Assembly (NCBI GenBank): GCA_023429135.1
Contig: JAEYWD010000087.1
Coordinates: 14,819-78,818, forward strand
Direction: 5' to 3'
Length of the DNA: 64,000 nucleotides
Origin: Bacteroidota bacterium
GTDB lineage: Bacteria > Bacteroidota > Bacteroidia > Bacteroidales > JAAUTT01
Below, in pieces: positions 1 to 8,340 of this stretch (position 1 is its first letter; every line of letters starts with the position of its first letter). Below the pieces are notes generated by a model that was given only the letters and a program-made list of their open reading frames with translations, made no database searches and was not told where the DNA came from. Both the position numbers and the translations under genes were made by a program.

Positions 1-12
1 ATTTCGGTTTTA

Positions 13-231
13 ATGTTTGCTTCGCGGAATCTGCCTCATTCGGCAGCACGACAGGTAATCTGCCTGTCAACTGCAATTACTTTACTTGGATTATCTATCA
101 TGGGGACATATGAGCTTATAAGAGGAACTGTTAATAATTCAATGCTGGTAGCTATTTGCATCGAAACTATTTTATGGATTTCGCTTGGGATCATATTACT
201 AAAGCACAGGCATATGAAAGCTGATCGTTAA
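13..231 (+). CDS. small two-helix membrane protein, unknown function
   Basis: The product is 72 residues with two hydrophobic stretches (about residues 15-35 and 43-62), so it would be a small inner-membrane protein. I do not recognise the family. The reading frame stays open to the left edge of the window, so the true start may lie upstream and this could be the tail of a longer protein. It ends with a basic stretch (KHRHMKADR), which is usual for a cytoplasmic tail. The next gene starts about 80 bases downstream on the same strand. Existence as a gene is only moderately supported. Confidence 0.35.
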   Translation: MFASRNLPHSAARQVICLSTAITLLGLSIMGTYELIRGTVNNSMLVAICIETILWISLGIILLKHRHMKADR

Positions 232-308
232 ACTAAAATCCTGAATTTTATTTTCAGGAAACTTAGAAATGATTACTTTAGGCCCATTTATAAATAACGG
301 CCTTGAAA

Positions 309-881
309 ATGGGAAACTCAAAACATACAAAGACATCGACACTTCAGGTAATTATTGGTGTTTCAGCAGTTCTGGTAAGTCTTTGTGCATTATTTGTATC
401 AATTTCACAGGTAAAATTAATGCAGGAACAGATGCACCTTGCGGTTATGCCAAGAATCGACATTTCATTTTCAGATAATCCTTCCGAAAACCTGATTATT
501 GCTATAAATAATTGCGGAATAGGCCCTGCTGAAATTGTGGCTGCTAAAGTTGAATACAATTCGGTAACAGTTGCAGGTTGGGAAGAATTGTTCAGGGTAA
601 TGACCAAGGATAGTACAAAACTTGAATATTTTACCGCTTCCAAGCTCAAAAACCGAATGCTTGCTCCAATGCAGATTTTCCCCATTTTAACCATTCCTGA
701 TGGAAATCTCTATAAACTTTTGAAAGCAAATAAGGAAAAAGTCAGGATCACCATCTATTATAAATCCCTTTACAACGATTATTTTGTTGTTTGCCGGGAG
801 AGTTTAGGAGTATCGGGGGTCATTACAAACGAAAGCATTGACAATGTGATTATAAGTGAAAAAGAATCCTTTCAACGGTAG
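309..881 (+). CDS. hypothetical protein with N-terminal membrane anchor
   Basis: The product is 190 residues counted from the ATG at 309; a TTG at 303 is the other possible start. One clear transmembrane segment lies near residues 12-34 (VIIGVSAVLVSLCALFVSIS), followed by a soluble region with beta-rich character beginning near MPRIDISFS. This architecture, a short anchor then a beta-rich domain opening with a PRI/PHI-type phrase, occurs in many uncharacterised bacterial proteins. No catalytic motif is visible. It sits between the small membrane protein and an AraC regulator on the same strand, with no clear functional link. Real as a gene, function unknown. Confidence 0.6.
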   Translation: MGNSKHTKTSTLQVIIGVSAVLVSLCALFVSISQVKLMQEQMHLAVMPRIDISFSDNPSENLIIAINNCGIGPAEIVAAKVEYNSVTVAGWEELFRVMTKDSTKLEYFTASKLKNRMLAPMQIFPILTIPDGNLYKLLKANKEKVRITIYYKSLYNDYFVVCRESLGVSGVITNESIDNVIISEKESFQR

Positions 882-931
882 ATTTTTTCTGAATATAGAT
901 AAATTTGTTCAGCGAAAATTTTTCACCTTTG

Positions 932-1750
932 ATGCTGAGTCAAATAAAAAAACATCCGGTACAAAGTCCAATCCTTAAGAATTACATCCGCTTCTTTTGG
1001 GAGCTTCGTATTGTTGATGCTCAAATAAACCATAAATTAATTCCCCAGAAAAACATAAATATAAGATTTAACCTGAGCGATACTCCTCATTATGTTTGCC
1101 ACAACAACCAGGAGAACCAGCTTGAAGATGTTTATTTTGGTGGCTTACAAAATCAGTTTACAAATACTCATCTGAAGATAAATGGGAACGTCGATATCAT
1201 AGGTATCTGTTTTGAGCCTGATGGTGTTTATCCTTTCCTGAGAACTCCTGTTTCCGAATTCAAAAATCAGATATTGGGAGCTGATGAGGTAGGCTTCAGA
1301 GTTGCAAAAAAAATAAACGGACGCTTGAAGGAAGCGTCAGGTACTTCCAACAAACTGGAAATGCTCGAAAATGAACTCTTACTTTTGCTTGATAATTATT
1401 ACCAGGTACCAGAAAATTTCAGGATAATTTTCAATACCATAAAACAGAATAATTCTCTGCAAATTAAGGAATTTTGCCAGGAGAATAATATCGGTTTGCG
1501 TCAAATGGAACGTATGTTTACAAAATACGTTGGACTGTCAGCCAATTCTTACAACACACTTAACCGCTTTCATAACAGTATAAGTCAACTGATTCATTCC
1601 AGATTTTCCAAATTATCCGATCTCGCTTACGACAACGAGTATTTCGACCAGATGCATTTTATTAAAGAATTCAAGCGCTTTACAGGAAATACCCCGAAAA
1701 GTTTTATCAATCATAACAATTCAATATTACAAATCGGGAAACTGACTTAG
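932..1750 (+). CDS. AraC-family transcriptional regulator
   Basis: This is a DNA-binding regulator of 272 residues from the ATG at 932; a TTG at 905 would add nine residues. The N-terminal half is beta-rich and resembles the sensing domain often placed before AraC domains in Bacteroidota (HPVQSPILKNYIRFFWELR opening). The C-terminal 85 residues carry the two helix-turn-helix units: the first around LQIKEFCQENNIGLRQMER and the second around FDQMHFIKEFKRFTGNTPK, the latter matching the usual Q-HFxxxFKxxxGxTPxxF pattern. It is followed on the same strand by a small gene (1824-2132) that may be its target. The ligand cannot be predicted. Confidence 0.85.
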   Translation: MLSQIKKHPVQSPILKNYIRFFWELRIVDAQINHKLIPQKNINIRFNLSDTPHYVCHNNQENQLEDVYFGGLQNQFTNTHLKINGNVDIIGICFEPDGVYPFLRTPVSEFKNQILGADEVGFRVAKKINGRLKEASGTSNKLEMLENELLLLLDNYYQVPENFRIIFNTIKQNNSLQIKEFCQENNIGLRQMERMFTKYVGLSANSYNTLNRFHNSISQLIHSRFSKLSDLAYDNEYFDQMHFIKEFKRFTGNTPKSFINHNNSILQIGKLT

Positions 1751-1823
1751 ATGTCGTTTTTATACTATTTCTGCAGAGGTTTATAGACCAACTTTGTTAT
1801 CGTAAATCTTAAATATTTAAATT

Positions 1824-2132
1824 ATGAAAACAACAGTTATAACCGAGTTTGTAAAAATGGAAGCCTTACAAACCACAACCAGCGAACAAATGCTAACCAA
1901 AGCCGAAGTAATAAATTCATTTCTGCAAAAACAGGATGGCTTTATAGATGCTGAACTGATAAAAGCCCTGGAAGGCACCATATGGTATTTTATATACCAC
2001 ATCGAAAACATGGAAAAGCTAAAAGCCGTTGGTGAAAAACTTCGAAGCAGCAAGCTCTTCGACGAAATTACGCCGCTCCTAGTTCCAGGGAGTATGAATG
2101 TTACTTTTTTTAGTCAGATAAAAAGGTGGTAA
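1824..2132 (+). CDS. small alpha/beta-barrel-like protein (monooxygenase-like), putative
   Basis: The product is 102 residues. The order beta strand (TTVITEFVKME), long helix (MLTKAEVINSFLQKQDGF), then a WYFIYHIENMEKLKAVGEKL segment fits a ferredoxin-like dimeric alpha/beta barrel, as in antibiotic-biosynthesis-monooxygenase-like or stress-responsive small proteins. This is a fold-level resemblance only; no catalytic residues can be named. It starts 73 bases after the AraC-type regulator on the same strand, which suggests, but does not prove, that the regulator controls it. Start codon ATG with an AT-rich leader lacking a Shine-Dalgarno site. Confidence 0.55.
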   Translation: MKTTVITEFVKMEALQTTTSEQMLTKAEVINSFLQKQDGFIDAELIKALEGTIWYFIYHIENMEKLKAVGEKLRSSKLFDEITPLLVPGSMNVTFFSQIKRW

Positions 2133-2164
2133 GCCTAGAATCCAGAAAGAAGTTTAGAGTTTTA

Positions 2165-2224
2165 ACACGAAGGCTCTTGGGCATGAAGAAATCTTAATTC
2201 CTTGCCCAGTGCCTTTGCGTTCGT
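2165..2224. repeat. imperfect inverted repeat between convergent genes
   Basis: A left arm near 2165-2187 (acacgaaggctcttgggca) is roughly complementary to a right arm near 2200-2224 (tgcccagtgcctttgcgttc). The pair lies between the convergent small gene and the aldolase gene. It may work as a two-way terminator or be a dispersed intergenic repeat; the mismatches make this uncertain. Confidence 0.35.
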
Positions 2225-2276
2225 ATCTCACTAAAAGTCATTCAAATGATTAAGAATACAGTAAGCATCCCGATAT

Positions 2277-3602
2277 TTATTGCTTATTTCTTCTTTCAGG
2301 AATCATTTTTTTAAAAGCTACTTTAAGTTCTTCAACCTGCTGGTCGTTTATGGGTTTCAACGAGCCTATGGGCGCACTCATCACTAACGATTTTGCACTA
2401 AACTCGGCTACTTCCAGTCTGTCGAACGTCTGAATTAATTTATCGCCGGTTACCATAAAAGCATCATTCTGAATCAACAATGCGGACACTCCCGATGAAA
2501 TCAATTCAAGAATTTCATTGCTTCCCATGAAATGAGTTCCAAAAGGCAGCGACGGAACATCCTGCAGGAAAATCCAACTCTCGGGAATTGTCCGCACATC
2601 AAAAAGTTCCTGGGTAACGCCAAAAGCCATCAAGTAAGGAGGTTGTGTAAAGATAATGGAATTAACATGAGGATTATTCCTGTAAATTTCCTGGTGCAGC
2701 CATGTGGCGCGACTAGGAATTTTGCCAGGTTCCCGCTGCCCTCCTTTAATCTGCACAATATCGCCTGGTTCCAGATCCCAGCGGGCCACATTGGTAGGTG
2801 TTATTAAAAAGTCATTATCACGCCAGCGTGTGGAAACTGTTCCGTACGAACTTATCATTAAACCCTGATTGCAGGCACGATGAACGATATTGCATATCTC
2901 GGCTCTCTTTTCTCTTTCGTCCGACGGATAGCTTACAGTCTCCATTTCGGGGAATGGCTTTGGTATTTGTGAATCGAAAGCATAAATCTGAGCATCGGTT
3001 AAAAACACAGGTTTGCCTATAGTTTTTCCATAAAGAATAGTTCGTGCGCAAAATTCCAAAGCTTCAAACCGTTGGAATGCATTTACAAGATCGGTTCCCC
3101 CGATAACGGTTCCATGGTTTTCCATGATGATGGCCAGGTAACCTTTTTCAAATTCTTCAGCAATCACCTTTCCTAAATCTTCACTTCCCGGAAGTGCGTA
3201 AGGCGCATATCCTATAGGCCCGCAAACGTGGCGTGCCTGCGATACAATATTCGTATTTGGAATTTCCCGGACAATACTAAAAGAAACCAATGCAGGAGGA
3301 TGCGCATGTATTATAGCCTTAATATCGGGCCTTTTTTGATAGATGGCCTTGTGAAACGGAAATTCGGACGAAGGATTATGCTTACCGATTATTGTGCCAT
3401 CCTTTTTAACACAAATAATGTCGGAAGGCTGCAGCGTACCTTTATCAACACCCGAGGGAGTTACCCAGATATCGCCACTTTCGTCGATAATGGAAATATT
3501 ACCACCGGAAGTAGTGGTAAGCCCACGATTATAAATCCGGCTTATTACCAAAACTATCTGATCGCGGGGATGCATCAACTTAATATCCAGAACTGAAAAC
3601 AT
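2277..3602 (-). CDS. tandem class II aldolase/adducin-family protein
   Basis: Class II aldolases are zinc enzymes that cleave or epimerise sugar phosphates. This 441-residue protein (start taken at the ATG at 3602; an upstream ATG at 3662 would add 20 poorly fitting residues) is about twice the usual length and consists of two such domains. The first has the zinc ligands HAHPPA and ENHG, plus SSEFPFHK, and the entry motif TSGGNIS. The second keeps the fold (SSYGTVSTRW, PTNVARWDLEPGD) but reads FTQPPY and IQNDA where the ligands should be, so it is probably a non-catalytic or structural copy. Substrate unknown; a fuculose- or ribulose-phosphate-type substrate is typical of the family. It stands alone, divergent from the sigma factor gene. 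Confidence 0.85.
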   Translation of the reverse strand: MFSVLDIKLMHPRDQIVLVISRIYNRGLTTTSGGNISIIDESGDIWVTPSGVDKGTLQPSDIICVKKDGTIIGKHNPSSEFPFHKAIYQKRPDIKAIIHAHPPALVSFSIVREIPNTNIVSQARHVCGPIGYAPYALPGSEDLGKVIAEEFEKGYLAIIMENHGTVIGGTDLVNAFQRFEALEFCARTILYGKTIGKPVFLTDAQIYAFDSQIPKPFPEMETVSYPSDEREKRAEICNIVHRACNQGLMISSYGTVSTRWRDNDFLITPTNVARWDLEPGDIVQIKGGQREPGKIPSRATWLHQEIYRNNPHVNSIIFTQPPYLMAFGVTQELFDVRTIPESWIFLQDVPSLPFGTHFMGSNEILELISSGVSALLIQNDAFMVTGDKLIQTFDRLEVAEFSAKSLVMSAPIGSLKPINDQQVEELKVAFKKMIPERRNKQ

Positions 3603-3770
3603 AATTATGAGTTTTAAAGAACTTAGAGCAATAAAAGTACTTACTAGGTCAACAATAATCAATATACTTTTTGAATGTTTATTTATACAAAATGGATTTT
3701 GGAGTTCAAAAGCAAACCTTCCCTAATCAGGTAGTATCCCGAAACTACTTTCTCTTTAACATCATAATCC

Positions 3771-3778
3771 TATATTTG
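3771..3778 (+). promoter_or_regulatory. Bacteroidota-type -7 promoter element
   Basis: TATATTTG matches the TAnnTTTG consensus for the primary sigma factor of Bacteroidota. It lies 34 bases before the ATG at 3812 and so supports that start rather than the longer open frame from 3671. No convincing -33 TTG element was seen. Confidence 0.5.
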
Positions 3779-3811
3779 TATATTGTGACTCTCAAAAACA
3801 TAACTATTTTA

Positions 3812-4492
3812 ATGAAACCAGATCTAAAAGAAATTATCGGATTACACGGAACAATGATTTCAACCATTGCTCACCGGATGATACAGAATAAAGAGATTGC
3901 AAAAGAAGCTGCACAGGAAGTCTGGTACGAAGTTCTGAAGAGTTTAAATACTTTTAAGGAAGAAGCCCAACTATCCACATGGATTTATTCCATTGCAAAG
4001 CGAACCATTTTAAGATATGCTAAAAACGAGAAAAAGTCTACAATTATTGAATTAGAAGAATTCAGAGCATTACCCGAAGTTGATTATATCGGCTCCGAAG
4101 AAAAACGCAAAGAATGGATAAAGCAAAAATGCGACTGGTGCTTAACTGCCGTAAATCATTGCCTTACTAACGAAGCTCGTCTGATCTTTATATTTAAGGA
4201 GAACGTAGGATTAAAATACAGCCAGATTGCTGAAATAATGGACATGCAGGAAGATAACGTAAGACAAATATCGGCCAGATCATTAAATAAAATTACCAAT
4301 TTCATGAACAACACCTGTCCGTTGTTTAATCCTCAGGGAACTTGCAAATGCAGGATACGTAAGCAGGTTCTGAAGATAGATCTGGAAAAAGAATATACTA
4401 TGGTTAAGAGAATAATCCGTTTGGCCGATTTATACCAAAAATTTGAGAAAGATTTACCAAGGAAAAACTACTGGGAAAAATTCTTGAATTGA
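3812..4492 (+). CDS. ECF-type RNA polymerase sigma factor with cysteine-rich regions
   Basis: This is a sigma-70 family factor of the extracytoplasmic type, 226 residues. Region 2 is visible as AKEAAQEVWYEVLKSLNTF and LSTWIYSIAKRTILRYAKN; region 4 as LKYSQIAEIMDMQEDNVRQI. Two features are unusual: a KCDWCLTAVNHC cluster before region 4 and a C-terminal extension with CPLFNPQGTCKCR (C-x8-C-x-C). Such cysteines could bind a metal or sense redox state. No anti-sigma gene is adjacent, which fits a self-contained sensor. The DinB-like gene 63 bases downstream may be co-transcribed. Start chosen at 3812 because the promoter lies inside the longer frame. Confidence 0.8.
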   Translation: MKPDLKEIIGLHGTMISTIAHRMIQNKEIAKEAAQEVWYEVLKSLNTFKEEAQLSTWIYSIAKRTILRYAKNEKKSTIIELEEFRALPEVDYIGSEEKRKEWIKQKCDWCLTAVNHCLTNEARLIFIFKENVGLKYSQIAEIMDMQEDNVRQISARSLNKITNFMNNTCPLFNPQGTCKCRIRKQVLKIDLEKEYTMVKRIIRLADLYQKFEKDLPRKNYWEKFLN

Positions 4493-4555
4493 GTTGTCAC
4501 AAACCGAAAAGTACTGCTCACTAATTATGATATGTAAATTAAAACCTTATCAATT

Positions 4556-5080
4556 ATGAGCAGAATTGAATTCTTAAAAGATCAGATTATTGAATCGCGC
4601 AATTTTGTAAACCGTTTAATTTCCGAGATTCCTCAAGAGTTGTGGTATACGATACCCGGTAACACCGATTCAAACTTTGTCTGGCAAATTGGACATCTGA
4701 TGCTAAGTCAGAATTTTCATGCAATTACTGTAATAGCAGGCCGAAACGAAATAATAAACAGATTGATTCCCATAACCGACTACGTTAAAATCTTTAATGG
4801 CATGGGGTCATTACACAGGTCGGTTGAACAGGATCTAATTCCCACTTCGAAACTGAAAGACCAGTTTGATACCATTCACGAAATTTGTCTGGAAAACCTG
4901 AGTAAACTAAACGATGCAATTTTAGAGGAAAAACTGGAACCAATTCCGTTTAAGCACCCTGTAGCCAATACAAAATACGAAGCATTATCGTGGTGTTTTA
5001 AACACGAGATGTGGCATAGTGCCGAAATGGAAGCTATTAAAAGAATTTTGGGCCATCCCATTAAATGGATGAGAAATTAA
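4556..5080 (+). CDS. DinB-like protein
   Basis: The 174-residue product is a four-helix-bundle protein of the DinB/YfiT superfamily, whose members often bind a divalent metal through three histidines. Visible signs are the opening LKDQIIESRNFVNRLISEIP, the phrase FVWQIGHLMLSQNFHA with the first histidine, and KHEMWHSAEMEAIKRILG near the C-terminus with the other two. In the family these proteins act as thiol-dependent transferases or remain uncharacterised. It follows the cysteine-rich sigma factor on the same strand, so it may belong to the same thiol- or metal-stress response; that link is inference. Confidence 0.8.
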   Translation: MSRIEFLKDQIIESRNFVNRLISEIPQELWYTIPGNTDSNFVWQIGHLMLSQNFHAITVIAGRNEIINRLIPITDYVKIFNGMGSLHRSVEQDLIPTSKLKDQFDTIHEICLENLSKLNDAILEEKLEPIPFKHPVANTKYEALSWCFKHEMWHSAEMEAIKRILGHPIKWMRN

Positions 5081-5131
5081 TTAGTTTTAAGCTAAAAAAA
5101 CATCTTTCAGCAATTTAATAGCTATTCCGAC

Positions 5132-6337
5132 ATGACGATTCACGATATCCCCTTTTCGCTGCGATTGAGACTGGAAAACATGCTTGAACCCGATGAAAAG
5201 GTAGAATGGTCTCAAACTCCTTTGTTAAAAAGAGTTTTGAGACGAAAAGCCCCTATTGGTATTGCCGGGGTGTTTCTATTCGGATTTTCAGCTTTTATAT
5301 TCTCAATGCTATCAGAAAACTTTATGGATTCAAGTAATGGCCCTGGCCATGCGTTTTCAACCTTTTTTGGAATAATGCTCATACCATTCTCCTTAATAAG
5401 CCTGATTTTGATTTTATTGCCAGTGTACACCCTCTTTATTAATCATAAAAATTTATATATCCTCACCAATAAAAGAGCCCTCATTTTAAGCAAAACACTT
5501 GTTGGATACAAAACAACATCCCGAAAAATCGGGGAAATGAATCATATCGACAAGGAAATCAATAAAAAAAATGGCCAAGGCGATATTTGGTTCTATAAAA
5601 CCTTCTTTATAGATAAAAATGGTAAGAAAAATTACAGCTATGAAGGATTTATCGGTATTGAGAATGCTAAGGAAATTCACAAGCATCTTATAAATAAGAT
5701 AAAAGAAGCTAAAGATACTATTAATGTCGAGACTGATTTATTGGGAATCCCTACCAAAATGTCCATTGACTATTTACCCAAATATCTTAAATTAAAACTG
5801 GATGGCATTATAATGAACAGCGAAACAATCGAAATTCAGTTCCAACCTGCTATTGGGCCTGTTTTACGTCGCTCGCTCCCGCGGATGATCCCGGGGATTT
5901 TCTTGCTTGCTCTTTCATACTATCTGATCACTTATGTTATGAATATTACTTTCAATACATTATCAATCCATTTAATAACACCACTTCTAATTTTTCTGAT
6001 TGTATTCATCCAGATTACACTTCCTATTTTCAGGATTTATGCTTATGCTAAAGGATTATATGTGATAACCGACCAAAGAATTATACTTCTCGCAAAAACC
6101 CTTACAGGCTGTCGGGAAAAACTATATTTTTTCAAAGATATGACAAACCTGCATGCTATCAGGGAAGATAAGCAAGGTAATGGCGATTTATCAATCAGGG
6201 TATTACTTCGAAACCAGCCAAATAACCGCGATAATTTTACCGACATCTATTTGCTGGGAATAACAAATGTCAAAAAAATTGAAAAATTTATAAAGCAGAA
6301 AACCAAAGAAACTAAAGCTGCAGATTTAAACAACTGA
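5132..6337 (+). CDS. membrane protein with two PH-like (bPH2-type) units
   Basis: The 401-residue protein is an internal duplication. Each half has an amphipathic opening, two transmembrane helices (about residues 43-62 and 80-103; 248-266 and 280-304) and then a PH-like beta domain that opens with LYILTNKRALIL or LYVITDQRIILL. Matching phrases in the two halves include SKTLVGYKT/AKTLTGCRE and NGQGDIWF/QGNGDLSI. Bacterial PH-domain membrane proteins of this type (YdbS/YdbT-like) are thought to assist at the membrane, but no reaction is known. It stands alone on the strand with the Kunitz-like lipoprotein 33 bases downstream. Confidence 0.75.
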   Translation: MTIHDIPFSLRLRLENMLEPDEKVEWSQTPLLKRVLRRKAPIGIAGVFLFGFSAFIFSMLSENFMDSSNGPGHAFSTFFGIMLIPFSLISLILILLPVYTLFINHKNLYILTNKRALILSKTLVGYKTTSRKIGEMNHIDKEINKKNGQGDIWFYKTFFIDKNGKKNYSYEGFIGIENAKEIHKHLINKIKEAKDTINVETDLLGIPTKMSIDYLPKYLKLKLDGIIMNSETIEIQFQPAIGPVLRRSLPRMIPGIFLLALSYYLITYVMNITFNTLSIHLITPLLIFLIVFIQITLPIFRIYAYAKGLYVITDQRIILLAKTLTGCREKLYFFKDMTNLHAIREDKQGNGDLSIRVLLRNQPNNRDNFTDIYLLGITNVKKIEKFIKQKTKETKAADLNN

Positions 6338-6370
6338 ATATCAAAAAACAAACAAAACAACAATTCTACA

Positions 6371-6664
6371 ATGAAAACAAAAATATCCTGGTCCATACTA
6401 GCAATTAGCCTGTTTCTTTCAGGATGTGGAATAATAAGGATGAATTTATCTTCTAAACCTTCTGATGATTGTAATGAAAAACACAATCAATGCGATAAAT
6501 GTAAAATTCAACCAAAGTCAGGCAGTAACAGGGATTTAAGATATGGCTATTACTATGATATAAAAGAGAAAAAATGCAAAGCAATTTCTTTCTCTACAGG
6601 AGCTGGCTGTATTCCTCCTCCTTTCGAAACAATGGAAGAGTGCAGAGCCTGTTGTTGCAATTAA
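6371..6664 (+). CDS. lipoprotein with Kunitz (BPTI)-like domain
   Basis: The 97-residue product has a lipoprotein signal (FLSGC, lipidated Cys19), a short linker, and a cysteine-rich domain from about residue 41. Cys44 to Cys69 are 25 residues apart, exactly as Cys5 and Cys30 in bovine pancreatic trypsin inhibitor. The phrase GYYYDIKEKKC matches the conserved YFYNxxxxxC part, and FETMEECRACC matches FxSxxxCxxxC. The cysteine that would be Cys14 is Asn53, so one of the three disulfides is absent, though the following Arg54 sits where the P1 residue of a trypsin inhibitor would be. The likely role is inhibition of an exogenous serine protease at the outer membrane; this is inference. Confidence 0.65.
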   Translation: MKTKISWSILAISLFLSGCGIIRMNLSSKPSDDCNEKHNQCDKCKIQPKSGSNRDLRYGYYYDIKEKKCKAISFSTGAGCIPPPFETMEECRACCCN

Positions 6665-6747
6665 ACAGAAATCAATAATATCTAAGAAACATAAGGTAAA
6701 AATGCCTGTTAATAACAAAGGAATTCCCGGATTTCAATAAAACATTT

Positions 6748-7191
6748 ATGGCGCAGAATCTTTCAGAAAGACTTTCGGAAATCGTTAAGGCCTTGCAACT
6801 GAAACATGGTTTAAGAGTATTGGAAATTGGCTGTGGACCAGGAGCAGCAGCAAGAGAAATTTCCAAGATTTTAGGCAACGGGTATATTCTGGCAATTGAC
6901 CGCTCTGCCAAAGCAATTCAACAAGCTGTAGCAGGTTCGCAAACTGAAATTGCGACAGGTCGTCTTGGTTTCCGACACGTTGCTGTTGAAGGTTTTGAAC
7001 TGCGAGAAAATGATGAATTGTTTGATATTGTTTTTGCCATCAGAGTGGGTGCACTGGATGGACGACATCCTGAAATAGAAACCCGGGCATTCTCCCGAAT
7101 TGCAAAAGTTTTAAGGAAAGAAGGGAGACTTTTTGTCGATGGCGGTACTCCATTAAAAGAAATCTCTCTTGAAAAATACAGAAGAGACTAG
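6748..7191 (+). CDS. class I SAM-dependent methyltransferase
   Basis: The 147-residue protein has the glycine-rich AdoMet-binding motif I (VLEIGCGPGAAAREI, about residues 25-39) followed by the acidic end of strand 2 (LAIDRS), motif II-like DIVFAIRVGALDG and the motif III region VLRKEGRLFVDGG. It is shorter than most members (usually 200 or more), containing little beyond the Rossmann core, so the substrate-recognition part is minimal. The substrate cannot be predicted. It stands between the Kunitz-like lipoprotein and the DUF2200 gene, each separated by about 80 bases. Confidence 0.8.
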   Translation: MAQNLSERLSEIVKALQLKHGLRVLEIGCGPGAAAREISKILGNGYILAIDRSAKAIQQAVAGSQTEIATGRLGFRHVAVEGFELRENDELFDIVFAIRVGALDGRHPEIETRAFSRIAKVLRKEGRLFVDGGTPLKEISLEKYRRD

Positions 7192-7272
7192 AATTAAGAA
7201 ACAAAGGATAGAAGATATCATTTAAAAATTAATGTATTTTTACCTCTCAACATTGAATTAACTATAACCAAA

Positions 7273-7623
7273 ATGGATAAACCCAGGATATTTTCCACCT
7301 CGTTTGCAAGTATTTATCCGTTGTACATTCAAAAGGCGGAGAGAAAAGGTCGTACCAAAGAAGAAGTAGATGCCGTTATTTACTGGCTTACGGGTTACGA
7401 CAAGCTAACATTGCAGGAGCAAATCGACAGCAAAAGTGATCTGGAAACCTTTTTCGCTCAGGCTCCGCTTATGAACCCAAATGTATCCAAAATCACAGGA
7501 TTAATCTGCGGATATCGCGTGGAGGAAATTGAAGACAAACTCATGCAAAAAATACGTTATATGGATAAACTTGTGGATGAACTGGCCAAAGGAAAAACAC
7601 TTGAAAAAATTTTAAGAAAGTAA
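7273..7623 (+). CDS. DUF2200-family protein
   Basis: The 116-residue protein matches the small DUF2200 family by its hallmark opening FASIYPLYIQKAERKGRTKE and the following VIYWLTGYDKLTLQ phrase. Members are cytosolic, about 110-120 residues long, and have no established biochemical role. It is followed after 6 bases by a metallophosphoesterase gene on the same strand, so the two are probably co-transcribed. An AT-rich stretch with TATTTTTA lies 40 bases before the ATG and could be a weak promoter. Confidence 0.75.
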   Translation: MDKPRIFSTSFASIYPLYIQKAERKGRTKEEVDAVIYWLTGYDKLTLQEQIDSKSDLETFFAQAPLMNPNVSKITGLICGYRVEEIEDKLMQKIRYMDKLVDELAKGKTLEKILRK

Positions 7624-7629
7624 AAGCGT

Positions 7630-8340
7630 ATGGAAAAAATCGCCTTCATTTCCGACATCCATTTTGACGAACAATTCCCCAAAGACAGCGGAGTTAATAC
7701 CCGTAAAAACTGGGAAAGAATAATTGCCGATTTAAAATCTAAAAATATAACCCGCATCATCTTCGGCGGTGATATTGGTGCGCCATCCTCTCACTCCTAT
7801 CTCCTTCAAACCTTAAAAAATTTCGAGGTAAAGTTTATTTTAGGAAACCACGATGAATTTACTCATGTATCGAAATTTTATAATCCCGATAATAATAACG
7901 GTGAACTTTACTATTTTATGGAGGATAAATACAATGTTTATCTTTTTTTAGATTCATCGTCAAATAAAATCAGTGAAAAACAACTTACCTGGGTAAGAGA
8001 AAAGATGAAGGCCGAAAAGCCATTTATTATCTTTATACACCATCCTGTTTTCGAAGTAAAAACTGCTATAGACAAAATCTATCCACTATTAAACAGAGAT
8101 GCTCTGCGAGCAATTTTCGAAAGCTCAAAACAATCCATAACCCTCTTCTGCGGACATTATCACATGAACAACGAACTTCGGTTGAACAATATCCGGCAGA
8201 TAATCACACAGGCTTCCTCCTACCTGATAGAAAAAGAGTCCTCGGAAATAACTGTAAACAACTCCGAATTCGGATACAGGATTATTGAAATTGAGAAAAG
8301 TGATATTAAAACCGAGACCGTTACTTTTGAGACAATGTGA
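7630..8340 (+). CDS. calcineurin-like metallophosphoesterase
   Basis: The 236-residue protein carries the full set of metal-binding motifs of the superfamily in order: SDIHFD (residues 8-13), GGDIG (about 45), GNHDE (about 74), IHHPVF (about 137) and GHYHM (about 175). It therefore probably hydrolyses a phosphomonoester or phosphodiester using two metal ions. There is no signal peptide, so it should act in the cytoplasm. The substrate is unknown; the length fits small stand-alone 3',5'-cyclic-nucleotide-type or generic phosphoesterases. It lies 6 bases after the DUF2200 gene. Confidence 0.85.
   Translation: MEKIAFISDIHFDEQFPKDSGVNTRKNWERIIADLKSKNITRIIFGGDIGAPSSHSYLLQTLKNFEVKFILGNHDEFTHVSKFYNPDNNNGELYYFMEDKYNVYLFLDSSSNKISEKQLTWVREKMKAEKPFIIFIHHPVFEVKTAIDKIYPLLNRDALRAIFESSKQSITLFCGHYHMNNELRLNNIRQIITQASSYLIEKESSEITVNNSEFGYRIIEIEKSDIKTETVTFETM

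Noticed and set aside
3671..3811. Longer N-terminus for the ECF sigma factor
   Set aside because: This part contains the TATATTTG promoter element and codes for a segment unlike sigma factors.
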